From Labyrinthula sp. Ha (Eukaryota > Sar > Bigyra > Labyrinthulida > Labyrinthulaceae): a stretch of DNA of 64,000 nucleotides. The position numbers were made by a program, and so were the translations under genes. The notes beneath the pieces are model-generated. The model was not told the DNA's origin. It saw only the letters and a program-made list of their open reading frames with translations, and ran no database searches. This document shows, piece after piece, positions 1-10,592 of this stretch; within the stretch, counting starts at the first letter, position 1, and each line of letters opens with the position of its first letter. The DNA is taken from positions 1,272,810-1,336,809 of the forward strand of contig JAALGZ010000012.1 of the NCBI GenBank assembly GCA_015227615.1. Direction: 5' to 3'.

Positions 1-2139
1 GCAAATTATTCACCAGTAGAAATGAATAAACGAAAATCTTTTGTTTACTTCTCTATATATATTTCACCAAAGACCCTAATCTTATACCCACGTTGTATAT
101 TTATTTAAACAATCATAATCCTTTAATCGCATATAATAAACTAAACCTGTTTGAATTAAGTAACTCACTAGCTCTAAGTATTGTGGTAGACTCTTTCCTA
201 CAACCCTAGTGTGTACATAGTTTCTAAATGGAAATCTATACTTGAGAGCTTCTTAATCTATATATTACCATTTCGATGGCGACCACGTTAGAAAGTCTAA
301 ATTCACCAATATTGCTCGGTCATTATAAATATTATACAATTAAATCAACCCAAGAATAGTTCCAACATAGCTTTGAATTGAGGTACACCGAATATTGAAG
401 TACTGTTACTACAGAAAAACCCAAATAAGTAGTCCTTCATTAAAATCCTAATATATATATATATTCTCCTTTTTTCTTATGGTTACTTGCAACTTGTCAT
501 TCTCTGTTCTATATTTTCTTAACCCTATCAGAGATACATTTTCCTTGATGCAGTATTGTCCGTGACTCTGCTTACGAACTTTCACGGTTGCTCATTAAAA
601 ATGATTCAACTCCAGTCATAGAACAAGAGTTCTCCATGAGTCATTATCGATCTTTTAGTATTTTAAGCAGTTTGTGCATATTAAATGTAATGTTTAAACA
701 TGACAAGTGGGTAATTAGTAGAAATACAGAATAGGTCCCCATTCAAAAATTGTTCAAAATTTTGATTATTTTTCGGATGATCGACCGAGTTTCAGTAAGT
801 TTCAATGTCATATTGAGTGAAAAACTGGAACTAATTGAAGATTTTTAAGTGAGGAGTGAGTTTCAGGTTGAGGAAATGACTGAGGATTTCTGATAATTTC
901 TCTTCGGAGTTTTGGGCTATGGGGCAAGCAATAGATTAGAAAAACGACAGGGGCTTCTGAGAGTTTTTAAAAGCTTTGAGGATTATCAAGACTTTCAGGA
1001 TTATGGTTGAGTGGGTTTTAGCCTCAAAACACACAGTTCATCAATGAATAAGTTTACCAACCTGTGACTCTGCCGTGTATCTAGAAATAGAGTTAAGGAA
1101 ATTTTGTTAATTAATTAATAAAACATGTTGTGAGAATGGGCTTAACCAAGGTTTCTTAATTGGCATAAGGCATCTAGTCAATTAACCTCGTTTTTAAGTT
1201 TAGGTTACAATATTTGCTGATACCAATTAAGTTTCTTAATTCTTTGTTTCAAAGTTTTTTAATATGTTTCAATTAAAAAGATTCACGATTTTGTTGATGT
1301 AAGAATCAGACCATAGTAATGATCAAAACTTTGTCAAAATATGAAATGTGATCATATTAGCATTTTCACTCACGTAGACTGTATTCTTTCTTTAGTTTAT
1401 TTTATTACCTTATAAGAACCGAAACCAAATTTTCCTTTGAAAATGCGATTGCCTAGGAATAGACAAAATGAAGCTGAAACAATCATTAACGAACATCAAA
1501 GACTTCTTATCCTGAGGAAATATATATAAAACATCAGCGAACTGCAATACCATTTACTCATATACCTCATGGTGAAATGGAGGATTATTGTCAGCGAATT
1601 ATTAGACCATATCTTAAAAATAATATTTACATACAAACAGATTCGCTTGAAGGAGCCAAACTCGTCATTAGATCCTTAAAAATAATAGAACAGCAGGTAA
1701 TGATTAATTATATATAATGTGATATTGAAAATCTTTAAATTGGTTCAGAAAGTCGTCACCCAAAACTATCCAAAGTATTTTTAGAATAGGGAAAATACCC
1801 AATTCAACCAAAGCAAAATTTTGGTTTTGATATGATAAACTATATCCACAAAGAGAGAGGATCAACGAGTGATCCAGAATTATATCGCAGGATTGTCTAA
1901 CTCGATGCTATCTTTAGATTTCTTACAAAAATTATCAGCAAAAGCCTCAAGCTAGCCATCCATATTGTTCAACAGATTAGATTAGATTAAGAAAAAGTAG
2001 GTCAGCTATTTATAAAATCTTAATAGTCCCATAAGATAATAACTGCAGTCTAATTAGAGGATATAATACTAAAAACTCTGCGAATTGACTCTATAAATGT
2101 CTTGATGGCTTTGACCATTACTTCATTCAGCTTTCACTG
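1..2139. other. Gene-free AT-rich tract
   Basis: I see no supported gene here. All six frames are broken by frequent stops and nothing resembles a known family. From about 1440 onward the tract may already belong to the decayed retroelement recognised just downstream, but I could not align any motif there with confidence. Confidence 0.5.
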
Positions 2140-2760
2140 TATGACCATCCTATTCTTAATAGGATAAGACCAAAAAAAGGACTGTTACAATTTGGAAACG
2201 ACCAAAGCAGCTGGAATATAAACTTTTTAAATCTGTTAAGCTTTCGCACAGGTTCTGCAAGGGGCACTTTCTTCAACTATGTTTACCCTCTGCCACAATT
2301 CCATCATAAACCACAATGAAAACAACACAACCTTCAACTTATAAACCAACTGCAAGAAGTTTAAGTTTAGTGTCGTTGCTGATGATATGTTGTCAAATGT
2401 ACAGAAAATGATCACATAGGCAGTTTCCTTTCTCAATTACAAGAGATAAAAATAACGCCGGACTGCAAATAATTGTCAGCAAGACAAAGATGTTTCTCAT
2501 CGATTAGGAATTTATGGTCACCAACAAGACAGCTATCCAACAAATAAATAATATTATGGAACAAACCTTATATGAAAGCTGCAGCACAATCCTTTGGCAG
2601 TGAACGGGTGCTCAAATGCCGCCAAAAATTTATGTTTTTTGACAGACCACCGAATATTAGTCGACGTGGACATTTAACTCTCAAACTTACAAAAAAATAT
2701 TCCATATGAAGTTGCAGTCTCATTCAAAATATTTTTAATTTAACTTAAAAAATCCAGATT
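2140..2760 (+). pseudogene. Decayed LINE-type reverse transcriptase
   Basis: Three ordered reverse-transcriptase signatures survive on the plus strand. At 2243-2275 the frame reads AFAQVLQGALSS, matching the V.QG..LS(P) block. At 2372-2386 it reads VVADD, a variant of the catalytic YADD box, in the same frame. At 2460-2495, after a frame change, it reads GLQIIVSKTKMF, matching the conserved GL.I...KTK block that follows the catalytic site in non-LTR elements. In-frame TAA and TAG codons lie between the blocks, so this is a dead copy. Several stops could derive from CAA or CAG codons by C-to-T change. It may belong to the same family as the endonuclease relic near 42 kb, but the two pieces do not overlap, so this cannot be shown here. 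Confidence 0.7.
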
Positions 2761-4376
2761 GTAATAAGCTATATTTATGTTGGAACCTAGTTCAACATAT
2801 ATGGTATAGATGCACTGTTCCTTTAACATAAAGTTGATGCATGTCAACAAAAATTAAGGAAATATAGAGATTTCCTTTCATTAGCACCAAAATATAAACC
2901 GTTGACGTTGGACCTCGTAGTAGGTATAGTTCCTATGTTATTCTACAACTTTAAAACTTAAAATTTAGACAACATTTTTGTATCTAGGCTGAAGCTATTT
3001 TTGAAAAGTACCAAACAAGTAGTTCACAATATCTAAATCAACAAGTTCAGGGTGTAGCAAAATGGCTTTATCCTACTGGAACTTGTCAAATAGTAACAGT
3101 AAAATTGCAATGCGACAGCAGAGAATATCCTAGACGAATAAGTAATGACGGCTATAGCACATGTTCAATGAAATCCGAACACTGTCAATAAACCCAAACC
3201 TATAAAATATGAAGGCGCGCTGGACATTCTTAAGTTCAGTAAATACCCAACCCCTCCGGAGGAAAACCCCCTTCAATCATCTCTATAACAGGAAACAAAG
3301 TCATATTTCCGCTCCATTCAAAACATGAATAATATAAAACCCATTCTCTTCTCTCTCAGCATGCCGATGACTTCTAGAAGGGTTTACTTCTTGTCAAAGA
3401 TTTGTCCATCATTATGCAATATAACGCTTGGGTGACAGAGCAAGCAAAAAAATTAACCCTCTTCAAATTATGTTGAAACTTCTAGTCATAAGTGATAAAC
3501 TTCATAGTGTGCATCAGTGGCTGGCAGCATGCATATAAATACCCATCTGTGGGAATCCTGCAACCAACATCCCCCGAAGTCAACATCGATTTTTAAACCA
3601 ACAGGAAATCAATGCCACATTGTTGCTCTGATAGCTCTGTGTCACTTCTTGAAATATACTTAGAAGAAATATTGAATCTGTAGACCCACTCTTATCCTTT
3701 ATACATCCATGCACTATATGTTACCATGCTTTCACAAGCCAAACAAGAAAAACCCATCTCCAGAATTCCAACTTCCAGTGTGAGGTGCGACCACAAAACT
3801 TCATAAGCGACTGAGCTACAGCCCTATATCAAAATAAGTAATATTCCGTAGAAACCCTCATATTCTTTCACGTGATCAACGTATGCGCTTATTTTGTTCT
3901 AATCTTGCGCAATGTCGGATCTAGAGGTTTTGTTTCAAACAGTGTCAGAAAATACTCTTTCTTTGGAAATTTTAAATCATTTTATTAGAATTTCATCAAA
4001 CTAAGCTAGCAATACATCCATATTCCTAAGTTCTGTCAATAGATCAACCATATTTTCGGGTAATTACAAGTGTAATTCAAGTAGGCGGAATGATAGTTTA
4101 CGGGATCCTGACAACTCATGAAGACAGATGATAATAACATTAAATAATATCACAGTATAATAGTAAAGATAGAGCAACATGCTAGTACCTAGGCGAGGAT
4201 TTAACTTAGGACTCATTCCCAGTTAACTCATTAGTTTATCATTATCGTCCCAAATTCTCACACTGTCAACATTATATTATCCAGCTCACAATGTTGCATT
4301 ACCGTAACGAAAACTATTAAAATTTGAAAATATCTGTTTTCCTATCTTTCAATTTACTTCTTAAACTCTTTTCGAA
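2761..4376. other. Gene-free tract upstream of the first SDR
   Basis: No open frame of interest is visible. The first part may be the 3' tail of the reverse-transcriptase relic. A degenerate tRNA-like sequence on the minus strand is listed separately. The last few hundred bases should contain the promoter of the SDR gene at 4377, but I see no recognisable element. Confidence 0.45.
3753..3824 (-). repeat. Degenerate tRNA-like sequence (possible SINE head)
   Basis: Read on the minus strand from 3824, the sequence begins GGGCTGTAGCTCAGTCG. This is a near-perfect tRNA 5' end with a pol III A box. About 45 nt later comes GTTGGAATTCTGG, a decayed B box (compare GGTTCGAATCC). The spacing matches a tRNA. 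The acceptor and anticodon stems do not close convincingly, so it is not called as a functional tRNA. A tRNA pseudogene or the head of a tRNA-derived SINE reading toward lower coordinates are both possible. Confidence 0.4.
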
Positions 4377-5291
4377 ATGAAACAATCACCATCATTGCGT
4401 TTGCAAAAAATTGCTTCTGAGCTTATAGCAACACCAACGGCAAAAGTGTTCAAAGACCCGAACTCTTCAAAATTCGCGCTTGATGCAGCTTCCCTTTTCT
4501 CACTACAGGGTAAAGTTGCTTTGGTCACAGGTGGAACAAAAGGAATCGGTAGAATGATTGCTGAAGGCTTCATGGCAAACGGTGCAAAAGTATATATATG
4601 CTCAAGGAAATCTGATCTTTGCGAGTCTGTTTCAAAGGAAATAAACCAAAAGTACTCTAGAACAGCCTGCTTCCCACTTCCTGGAGATTTAAGTACGATT
4701 GAAGGTGTCAAAGAAGTTGCTGAAGCTCTCAAGACAAAGGAAAATAAGCTTGACATACTTATTAACAACGCTGGGGCAACATGGGGAAGTGATTTTCTCT
4801 CGTTTCCTGATGCCGCGTGGCAAAAGGTAATGGATCTTAATGTTCGCGCAGTGTTCAATTTAACCCAGCAGCTTGTACCTTTACTTAAAGCCGCACAAGT
4901 TCGTGGAGATCCGTCAAGAGTGGTGATTATTTCTTCAGTAGCAGGTTTAGAACCTGCACAAACTGCTGGAAAAAATGCGGCCTTCAGTTACGGAGTTTCT
5001 AAAGCAGGCGCTATTCACTTAACAAAGCTTCTCGCAAAGACATTTGCAGAAAGAGATTATAACATTACGGTAAATTGTGTTTGTCCCGGTCTTTTTCCGT
5101 CAAATATGACTCAACATATGTTGAAAGTAGATGGAGGAGAAACTATGAGTGAGCTGAATCCAATGAAAAGAGTAGGAAGAACTGCAGACATGGCAGCGAC
5201 TCTGTTGTATTTTTGCGGGATCGGTGGTGGCTTTACGAATGGAGCAATTTTGGCCATGGATGGAGGTGCTAGATATGTTTTTAATGGGTAA
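4377..5291 (+). CDS. Short-chain dehydrogenase/reductase, 3-oxoacyl reductase-like
   Basis: An intronless frame of 304 residues. It is a classical SDR: the nucleotide-binding TGGTKGIG is at residues 51-58 and the NNAG motif at 130-133. The catalytic set is Ser187 (ISS), Tyr205 and Lys209 (YGVSK). The C-terminal AMDGG block is typical of 3-oxoacyl-ACP/CoA reductase-type SDRs, and overall it resembles the RhlG/fungal short-chain reductase group. It probably reduces a keto group with NAD(P)H; the substrate is unknown. The N-terminal 44 residues before the Rossmann fold are longer than usual and could be a targeting extension, but no clear signal is visible. The ATG at 4377 is the first in frame. 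The stop lies 1 nt from the stop of the convergent SFGH gene. Confidence 0.9.
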   Translation: MKQSPSLRLQKIASELIATPTAKVFKDPNSSKFALDAASLFSLQGKVALVTGGTKGIGRMIAEGFMANGAKVYICSRKSDLCESVSKEINQKYSRTACFPLPGDLSTIEGVKEVAEALKTKENKLDILINNAGATWGSDFLSFPDAAWQKVMDLNVRAVFNLTQQLVPLLKAAQVRGDPSRVVIISSVAGLEPAQTAGKNAAFSYGVSKAGAIHLTKLLAKTFAERDYNITVNCVCPGLFPSNMTQHMLKVDGGETMSELNPMKRVGRTADMAATLLYFCGIGGGFTNGAILAMDGGARYVFNG

Positions 5292-5292
5292 G

Positions 5293-6185
5293 TTACGCAG
5301 CATTCAACTGTTTGGAATGAAATTTAATATGATCTTCCACAAAACTTTGGATGAAGAAATAGCTGTGATCATACCCTTCCTGGAAACGAAGATTCAGATC
5401 GACTAGATCTGATTGCTCACAAGCAGCTTGCAAATTCTCTGGAAGGAGTTGCTTTTTTATGTAAAACTCATCATCTGTTCCTTGATCAACCAGAATCTCT
5501 ATCTTCTTGCCAGCATAGTTAGAAATCAACTTCGTCGCATCATAATCTTCACCTTCCTTTGGATCATTAAAATACTGGTTAAACGCATACTTACCCCAAG
5601 GACTTTCTGATGGATTACTTATTGGTGCAAAAGCACTAACAGAGATAAATCTATCTGGACACTTAAGGGCACAAATTAGCGCTCCATGACCTCCCATACT
5701 ATGACCAAAAACACTCAACCTAGAAATAAATTAGACTACGCAAGAAACTTTGTGATATTTATTCTGTCTTTAACAAGAGGATCTGTAGCAAGAAGATTTG
5801 GAATCTCCTCCGTAACGTAGGAGAACATGTTGTAGTAAGGCTTGTACAGTTCTTTTGTAGCGTTGATGTAGAATCCAGCACCTTGACCGAAATCGTATCT
5901 CTCCTCATCTGGAACAGAAACCTCTGTTGTAGATCTCGGAGAAGTATCTGGAAGGATAAGAGCTATCCCTTCTTCTGCGGCATATTTGAAAGCACCAGCT
6001 TTTGTTACAAAGTTTTGATCTGTGCAAGTGAGTCCAGAGAGAAACATCAGTGCAGCAGGGAGTGCGTCAGCAGAAACTGGTGGAAAAAATATTGAAAACT
6101 TCATTGGTGTAGATGTTGATGAAGATTTGTGGGAAAATTGTTCGACGATGCCACCGAACACCTTCTTTGAACTTAGTTGTTTCAT
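5293..6185 (-). CDS. S-formylglutathione hydrolase (esterase D)
   Basis: Exons are complement(5749..6185) and complement(5293..5719). The 29-nt intron 5720-5748 (GT...CTAG) restores the frame exactly. The product has 287 residues, close to the family length of about 280. It hydrolyses S-formylglutathione to formate and glutathione, the second step of glutathione-dependent formaldehyde detoxification in the cytosol. The nucleophile elbow GHSMGG has Ser153. The acidic residue lies in DQGTDD near residue 228, and the catalytic His264 is in YDHSY. Other family blocks are SGLTCTD (residues 50-56), DTSPR (80-84) and SAFAPI. The intron falls just before the nucleophile elbow. The gene converges on the SDR gene with a single base between stop codons, so the two 3' UTRs must overlap. 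Confidence 0.95.
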
Positions 6186-6439
6186 TTTCCAGCTGCTGTT
6201 GGATTTTTTTCAGTATTTCCTTCTTTTCCAAGTTCTTGATATAGCATTACTATGGATAACTAAAAAGAATATATATTTGAGAGATGGATAATGCACTCTG
6301 GAGTTTCCCAGTCTGACATCTCATTGGCTCAATTTTAAATTTCCGAAAAAAATAAATACAAAATAAAAAATAAGAACTAGTACAAAAGATAAATGTTCAA
6401 GGATCAGGGAAGATCGATTCAAACACAGAGGAAAAGGGA

Positions 6440-6880
6440 GAAAAAAATGAAAGCCTTTATCAATTTAGTCAAGGTATATTTTTACATCTTCTCTTCACTT
6501 TAGATTACCAAAAGCAACATTTTATCAAAGTTTTAACTTGGGCTCAAAGGGTGATGAGCGAAATTTAAAAAATTCCTTTGTGTTTATGGTGAGAGCTATT
6601 TATGGAGCTGGAAGACATGCGAAACAGTCAAAATACATGTTATTCTATCAAAACAATGCTCAAGTTTATAAAAAGAACGTTGATTTCAAGACATGAAGCA
6701 TGGATCTAGCAAACAAAAACCAGAACTAACGAGTTCTCTTTGTGTTTATGATGAAAGCGGTTTATAGAGCTGAAACATGTTTATTTATACTGAAACATGT
6801 AAAACAACTGTCCAAATTTAAAGAAAGAACGCTTTTTCAAGATTTCAAGCTTGGATCAAGCAAATATGAATTAAAGAAAA
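6440..6880 (+). repeat. Diverged tandem repeat, about 160-bp unit
   Basis: Two recognisable units start near 6573 and 6734. Each opens with a CTTTGTGTTTATG phrase, runs through GAGCTG and CATGTTATT/CATGTTTATT, and ends in TTTCAAG...TGGATC.AGCAAA. A third, more decayed copy of the unit's end (ATCAAAGTTTTAACTTGGGCTCAA) lies near 6520-6550. The units differ at many positions, so the duplication is old. Unit 2 runs into the start of the MGS-like frame. Confidence 0.6.
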
Positions 6881-7005
6881 GCATCCTTGGTTTCTTATCA
6901 AATAAAGACCCCAGGCAAGATCTCATCCAAACTGCAGATCTATTGGTAAGTCTGGGGTTTTCTGCATGGAGTGCAACAGGTACGGAGCTGTTTAATTATT
7001 TTTAG
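6748..7005 (+). pseudogene. Possible relic of a methylglyoxal-synthase-like domain
   Basis: The first ATG in this frame is at 6748, giving about 85 residues. The C-terminal 40 residues have the pattern of the MGS-like regulatory domain of carbamoyl-phosphate synthase large subunits. ILGFLSNKDPRQDLI resembles the GvllSv.dkDK strand and helix, and LVSLGFSAWSATGTELF resembles the LaeLGF.i.ATgGT block. The N-terminal half lies in the tandem repeat and matches nothing. No other CPSase sequence is visible nearby and the frame ends at 7005, so if the resemblance is real this is an orphan fragment. It may also be coincidence. Confidence 0.3.
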
Positions 7006-8733
7006 ATTTGAGTTCAAGAAAAATCCAAAATAACAAATAAGAAAATTAATAAAAAATTCAACTTAAGTGAGTGGGGTTCAGATATCAATAGGTATTTTTT
7101 TTAGTTTCCGTAAATAGTTTGCAGGACAAGACAAGTATAGAAACAAAGTTAAGTTCATAACTCAGAAGGTAAACACTTTTTCAAAGTACTTTTAGTGAGC
7201 AGAGGGTGGGGTTTAGATTATTGTGTAAAGTTGTTACTCGCTGATTCTATTTTCAACATCTTAAGTGGGAGATTTTGGGTGGTCAAACTTTCAATTTACT
7301 TTCAATATCTTAAGTGGGAGGGGGGGTAGCTTATCAAAAAAACACAAAAAAACATGGAGTTCAAGGTTTTGGGAAAGTACGTTAAGAGATCTTCAACAAA
7401 AGGAATCAGACTTAAGCGAGGTACACAAGTTTCGAATATTGCTTTATGTACACTGCTTCCAAAATTAAACAAAAATTCCCAGATAATTACTTCCAGCAAG
7501 AACGAAGGAATCATAGAACATGCAGAGCATACTACAATGCATCACATGGAATTGTTTCGCCTCTGGGGCGATGGTTTTGGATCCTTCGCTCATTATTGCT
7601 CTAGCACTTCCCAACCTAAGTGCTTTGAGGTCGTTGAAAAACATCTTGGCCCACTTGGTCTTCATAAATATACAGTAAAAATGTGCTCATAATACAATCA
7701 GTACCTGTGGAAAGTATAACAAGCATCGTGTAATACAAAATATCGTGTGCCATATCTGTTTGAGCACAGTCAGAATAGAAACAGGCAAAGTGCTTCTGTA
7801 TATGTTCTTGAAGAGTTATCCTATTTAATTGTGCTTGATAATTTGTAGTCTTGTTAAATTTGATCTTATAATTTCGACCTTTAACGATAGATCTTTCATT
7901 ACATTGCATTAAAACTTTCAAATTTGTATCTCTTGTGTGTTTTAATACATACCCTTCATCTCTCTTCTAACCATATGATTGTCAAACAAAATGGCAGGGA
8001 AATTCCTTGAAAGAGTCGATTCTGTGCTGCTGTTATTTTTCTGTGCCTTCTTAAGTGTGTGAATGAAGTTTATTAGATGATCAGTGGGTTCTAGAACGTA
8101 TTTTTTTCTTTATTTACATCAGTTTTCGACACATGTTCAAAGTGTCTTATGTTAGTTCTAAGGACAGTGTAGACCATTCTTGCCAATTCAAACTTAATGT
8201 TTCCCTCAAAAGGAATAATTTTGTTAGTTGCGCATTTTATTCTGCATCTATTGAGTTCTCTACTATCTGAAAGAAATCCTTTCTGTGCATCAACCTTCGA
8301 AACGTAGTCAGGGCTTTTCTTAGACACCTTAAATAGTCCTGCAACATACTTTTTGTTTCCCCCACCATTTAATCAACTGAAATAGTTCTCTACAGGTTAC
8401 AACAGAGATAAAAACTGTTTTTTTTTTCTAAAGAGCTCTTTTTTTGTGTTTTTGTGTTGTTTGTTTTGATTCTTGTGTGTTTATGTTCGAAATTGTGATT
8501 TGGTACTTTTGTGTTTCTTGATTGCCCAAAATATGATTAAACCAATCAAATCATTTGGAATGAAACACTCCCGAATAAAAAAACGACCCCAATATATTTT
8601 CAGATCTTCTCATAAGGGACAACAACCTTAACTACAACTATATGACAAGTTGGACATTATAATTCACCTTCAGAGATTTTTATTGATAAAATTAAAGTTT
8701 TTGAGTTTAGAATTTATAAGGAGAACAAAAACT

Positions 8734-9387
8734 ATGAGCTATTTTCACAAGAACCCACCTGCGGATGAACTAAGGAATTTTGTACTTGACCGGCTGAAAG
8801 CTGAGTTTGATCATTTCACCCTACATGATGTCAAGACGATAATTATACCTGATGAACGACCAATAAAATCATTTCCTAAACAGGGAAGTTGTACAGAAGC
8901 GTTTAATGAGTACACTGATTGGCTGGCCGGAACAGACCCTTTGACATGTGTTTTAGACTTTCTAGGTAAAGTTCTCCTTTCCATAGTAGTCTCTATAACG
9001 CTTGTAGTAATAAGTCCCGTGAACCTTCTTGCTATTTTTGATGAGTTTATATGGGGAACAAAAATGCAAATTCGCATCGGTTTCGTTAGAACAAGCTACG
9101 TCGTTGTAAACGAAGGTGTATTCATCTACCAAACAGAGTTGAAGCGGTTTAAATGTATTGATTTTTTAGCCTGCTTATCAAAAGATTTATATGTTCACCA
9201 AGCTGAAGCGATTCGTTATTGTCAATGGGTAAATAATGAGGTGCACAGAGCTGATGAACAAGAGTTTCCAGAAAGATATGGGTTTACTAACTTTTTGATA
9301 GGTACAAATAGCTTCTTGCTGAAGGATGAGCACTTTCAAGTTTTACAAGAAAGTAGAGAGGCGTGGGTACATTCTCTGGATGTATGA
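8734..9387 (+). CDS. Uncharacterised protein with a hydrophobic hairpin
   Basis: The frame gives 217 residues from the first ATG, at 8734; the open frame extends upstream without another ATG. I do not recognise the family. Residues about 76-103 are strongly hydrophobic (LLSIVVSITLVVISP) and probably form one membrane segment or a re-entrant hairpin. The flanking regions are soluble-looking, with an N-terminal charged helix and a C-terminal stretch rich in Glu and aromatic residues. Base composition and codon use look coding, unlike the surrounding intergenic DNA. It converges on ECH1, whose stop is about 130 bp away. No signal peptide is visible. Confidence 0.65.
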   Translation: MSYFHKNPPADELRNFVLDRLKAEFDHFTLHDVKTIIIPDERPIKSFPKQGSCTEAFNEYTDWLAGTDPLTCVLDFLGKVLLSIVVSITLVVISPVNLLAIFDEFIWGTKMQIRIGFVRTSYVVVNEGVFIYQTELKRFKCIDFLACLSKDLYVHQAEAIRYCQWVNNEVHRADEQEFPERYGFTNFLIGTNSFLLKDEHFQVLQESREAWVHSLDV

Positions 9388-9521
9388 AACTCCATGGTTT
9401 TAAAGTTGGCGTCCAGTTCCTAATAAGCTTGCTGGTAGCTAAGGTGTTGATTTATTTGCAGAACTTCATAGGGAGAAAGTTCTTTTAAATAGCAACTGGG
9501 AAATAATTTCCCACTGCAAAG

Positions 9522-10482
9522 TTATAATTTAGAAAATTTAGGCTGTGCCTTCTTTTGCAAAGAAGCCAAAGCAGCTTTTTTTATATCGTTCGTCTGCAAC
9601 ATTCCTCCACTCCAAGCAACCTGATACTTCAAACTATTCTCCACAGTATTCTCTCTGGAGTAGTTCAAGTTTACTTTTGTACCTACTATAGCAATGGGAG
9701 ACTTGGAAGCTATGTTGAAAGCAATCTTCTTTGCTGCTTCTAACATTTCATTCTTCGTGCTGAATTTTTGCGATACAAATCCACTACGCAAAGCTTCGTC
9801 TGCTGGGAACTTTCTGGCAGTGTAACAAAGTTCTCTGGCCAACGAACTAGATCCTAAACAGTGATGAAGCCTTTGCAAAGTTCCTAAATCGGCACAAAGT
9901 CCAATGTCAACTTCCTTGATACAAAACCAAGCTTCATCTGAACAGAAACCTAAAATAAAACTATATTAAAAGTTCACGAATATCTGCTGCGCAGGCTAGA
10001 TCCACAGCACCACCTACAGCAGCACTATGGATACAGGCTATAACGGGTTGAGGGCATCTGAAACTCAAAAAACAAAAATATTGTACTTTTCCATTGCCGT
10101 CAAACTCTCTTGTATTGTGGCCAAACCAACTTGGCTACTGTACACCTGTCTTGCTGGGTCCAGTGCCTCTTTCTTTGGTTCATCAGATAGTAAAGAAGCT
10201 CCCTTTAAATCTAATCCAACAGAGAAGTATTTCCCATTTCCAGATACGATGATAACTCGTACGGTTGTGTCGCGAGCAAAGGTCTGAAAACATTCCCTGT
10301 ACTCTCTGAAGAACGCATCATTCATAGCATTACCCTAGAGCTTAATTCTGAAACTGTTTTACTTGCTTCTCTCTATTTAATTGAACATGAGCAACAGAGT
10401 TCTCTTCTCCCAAAACTGTATTGTAAGCATAGAATTAACAGATACATTCTACTTTCAAGGTATCAAACTTGTATTCAAACAT
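9522..10482 (-). CDS. ECH1: Peroxisomal delta3,5-delta2,4-dienoyl-CoA isomerase (ECH1-like)
   Basis: Five exons: complement of 10446-10482, 10363-10415, 10087-10334, 9978-10057 and 9522-9949. The introns are 30, 28, 29 and 28 nt, all GT-AG. The spliced frame has 281 residues and follows ECH1 from end to end. It is a crotonase-fold enzyme that isomerises 3,5-dienoyl-CoA to 2,4-dienoyl-CoA during beta-oxidation of unsaturated fatty acids. The active-site acids are conserved: Asp132 in GGAVDL, Glu152 in IKEVD and Asp160 in CADLGT. The C-terminal tripeptide is SKL, a canonical PTS1, so peroxisomal import is expected. All four introns lie in the first half of the gene. The 37-nt first exon was found by frame restoration (MFEYKFDTLKVEF). 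POLE3 lies 110 bp upstream on the same strand. Confidence 0.93.
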
Positions 10483-10592
10483 TTTTTACTTCTGTAATTT
10501 TGATTTGTCTAAAACGGACACTTTCGTATGGATAGGAAATAATGAAACGAAACAAAAACGAGGAGCTTAGGCTTCAAAACAGAGTTATGGTA

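Larger units (their letters stand above)
6186..8733. other. Intergenic tract with repeats and a gene relic
   Basis: It contains a diverged tandem repeat and a possible methylglyoxal-synthase-like relic, both listed separately. It also contains a short duplicated phrase, TCTTAAGTGGGAG, near 7258-7270 and 7308-7320. Frames on both strands between 7300 and 8330 are open for 60-112 codons but overlap one another and match nothing I know, so I do not call them. Just upstream of the SFGH start (about 6320-6345) there is an ATTGG (inverted CCAAT) sequence that may be promoter, but this is only a guess. Confidence 0.45.

Noticed and set aside
2140-2760. Reassigned genetic code (TAA/TAG read as Gln), suggested by in-frame stops in the RT relic
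   Set aside because: Well-conserved genes in the window end with TAA, TAG and TGA at family-appropriate lengths and have no internal stops, so the code is standard and the RT is dead.
7354-8327. Several open frames of 66-112 codons on both strands
   Set aside because: They overlap one another on opposite strands, have no family resemblance, and sit in DNA with intergenic composition.
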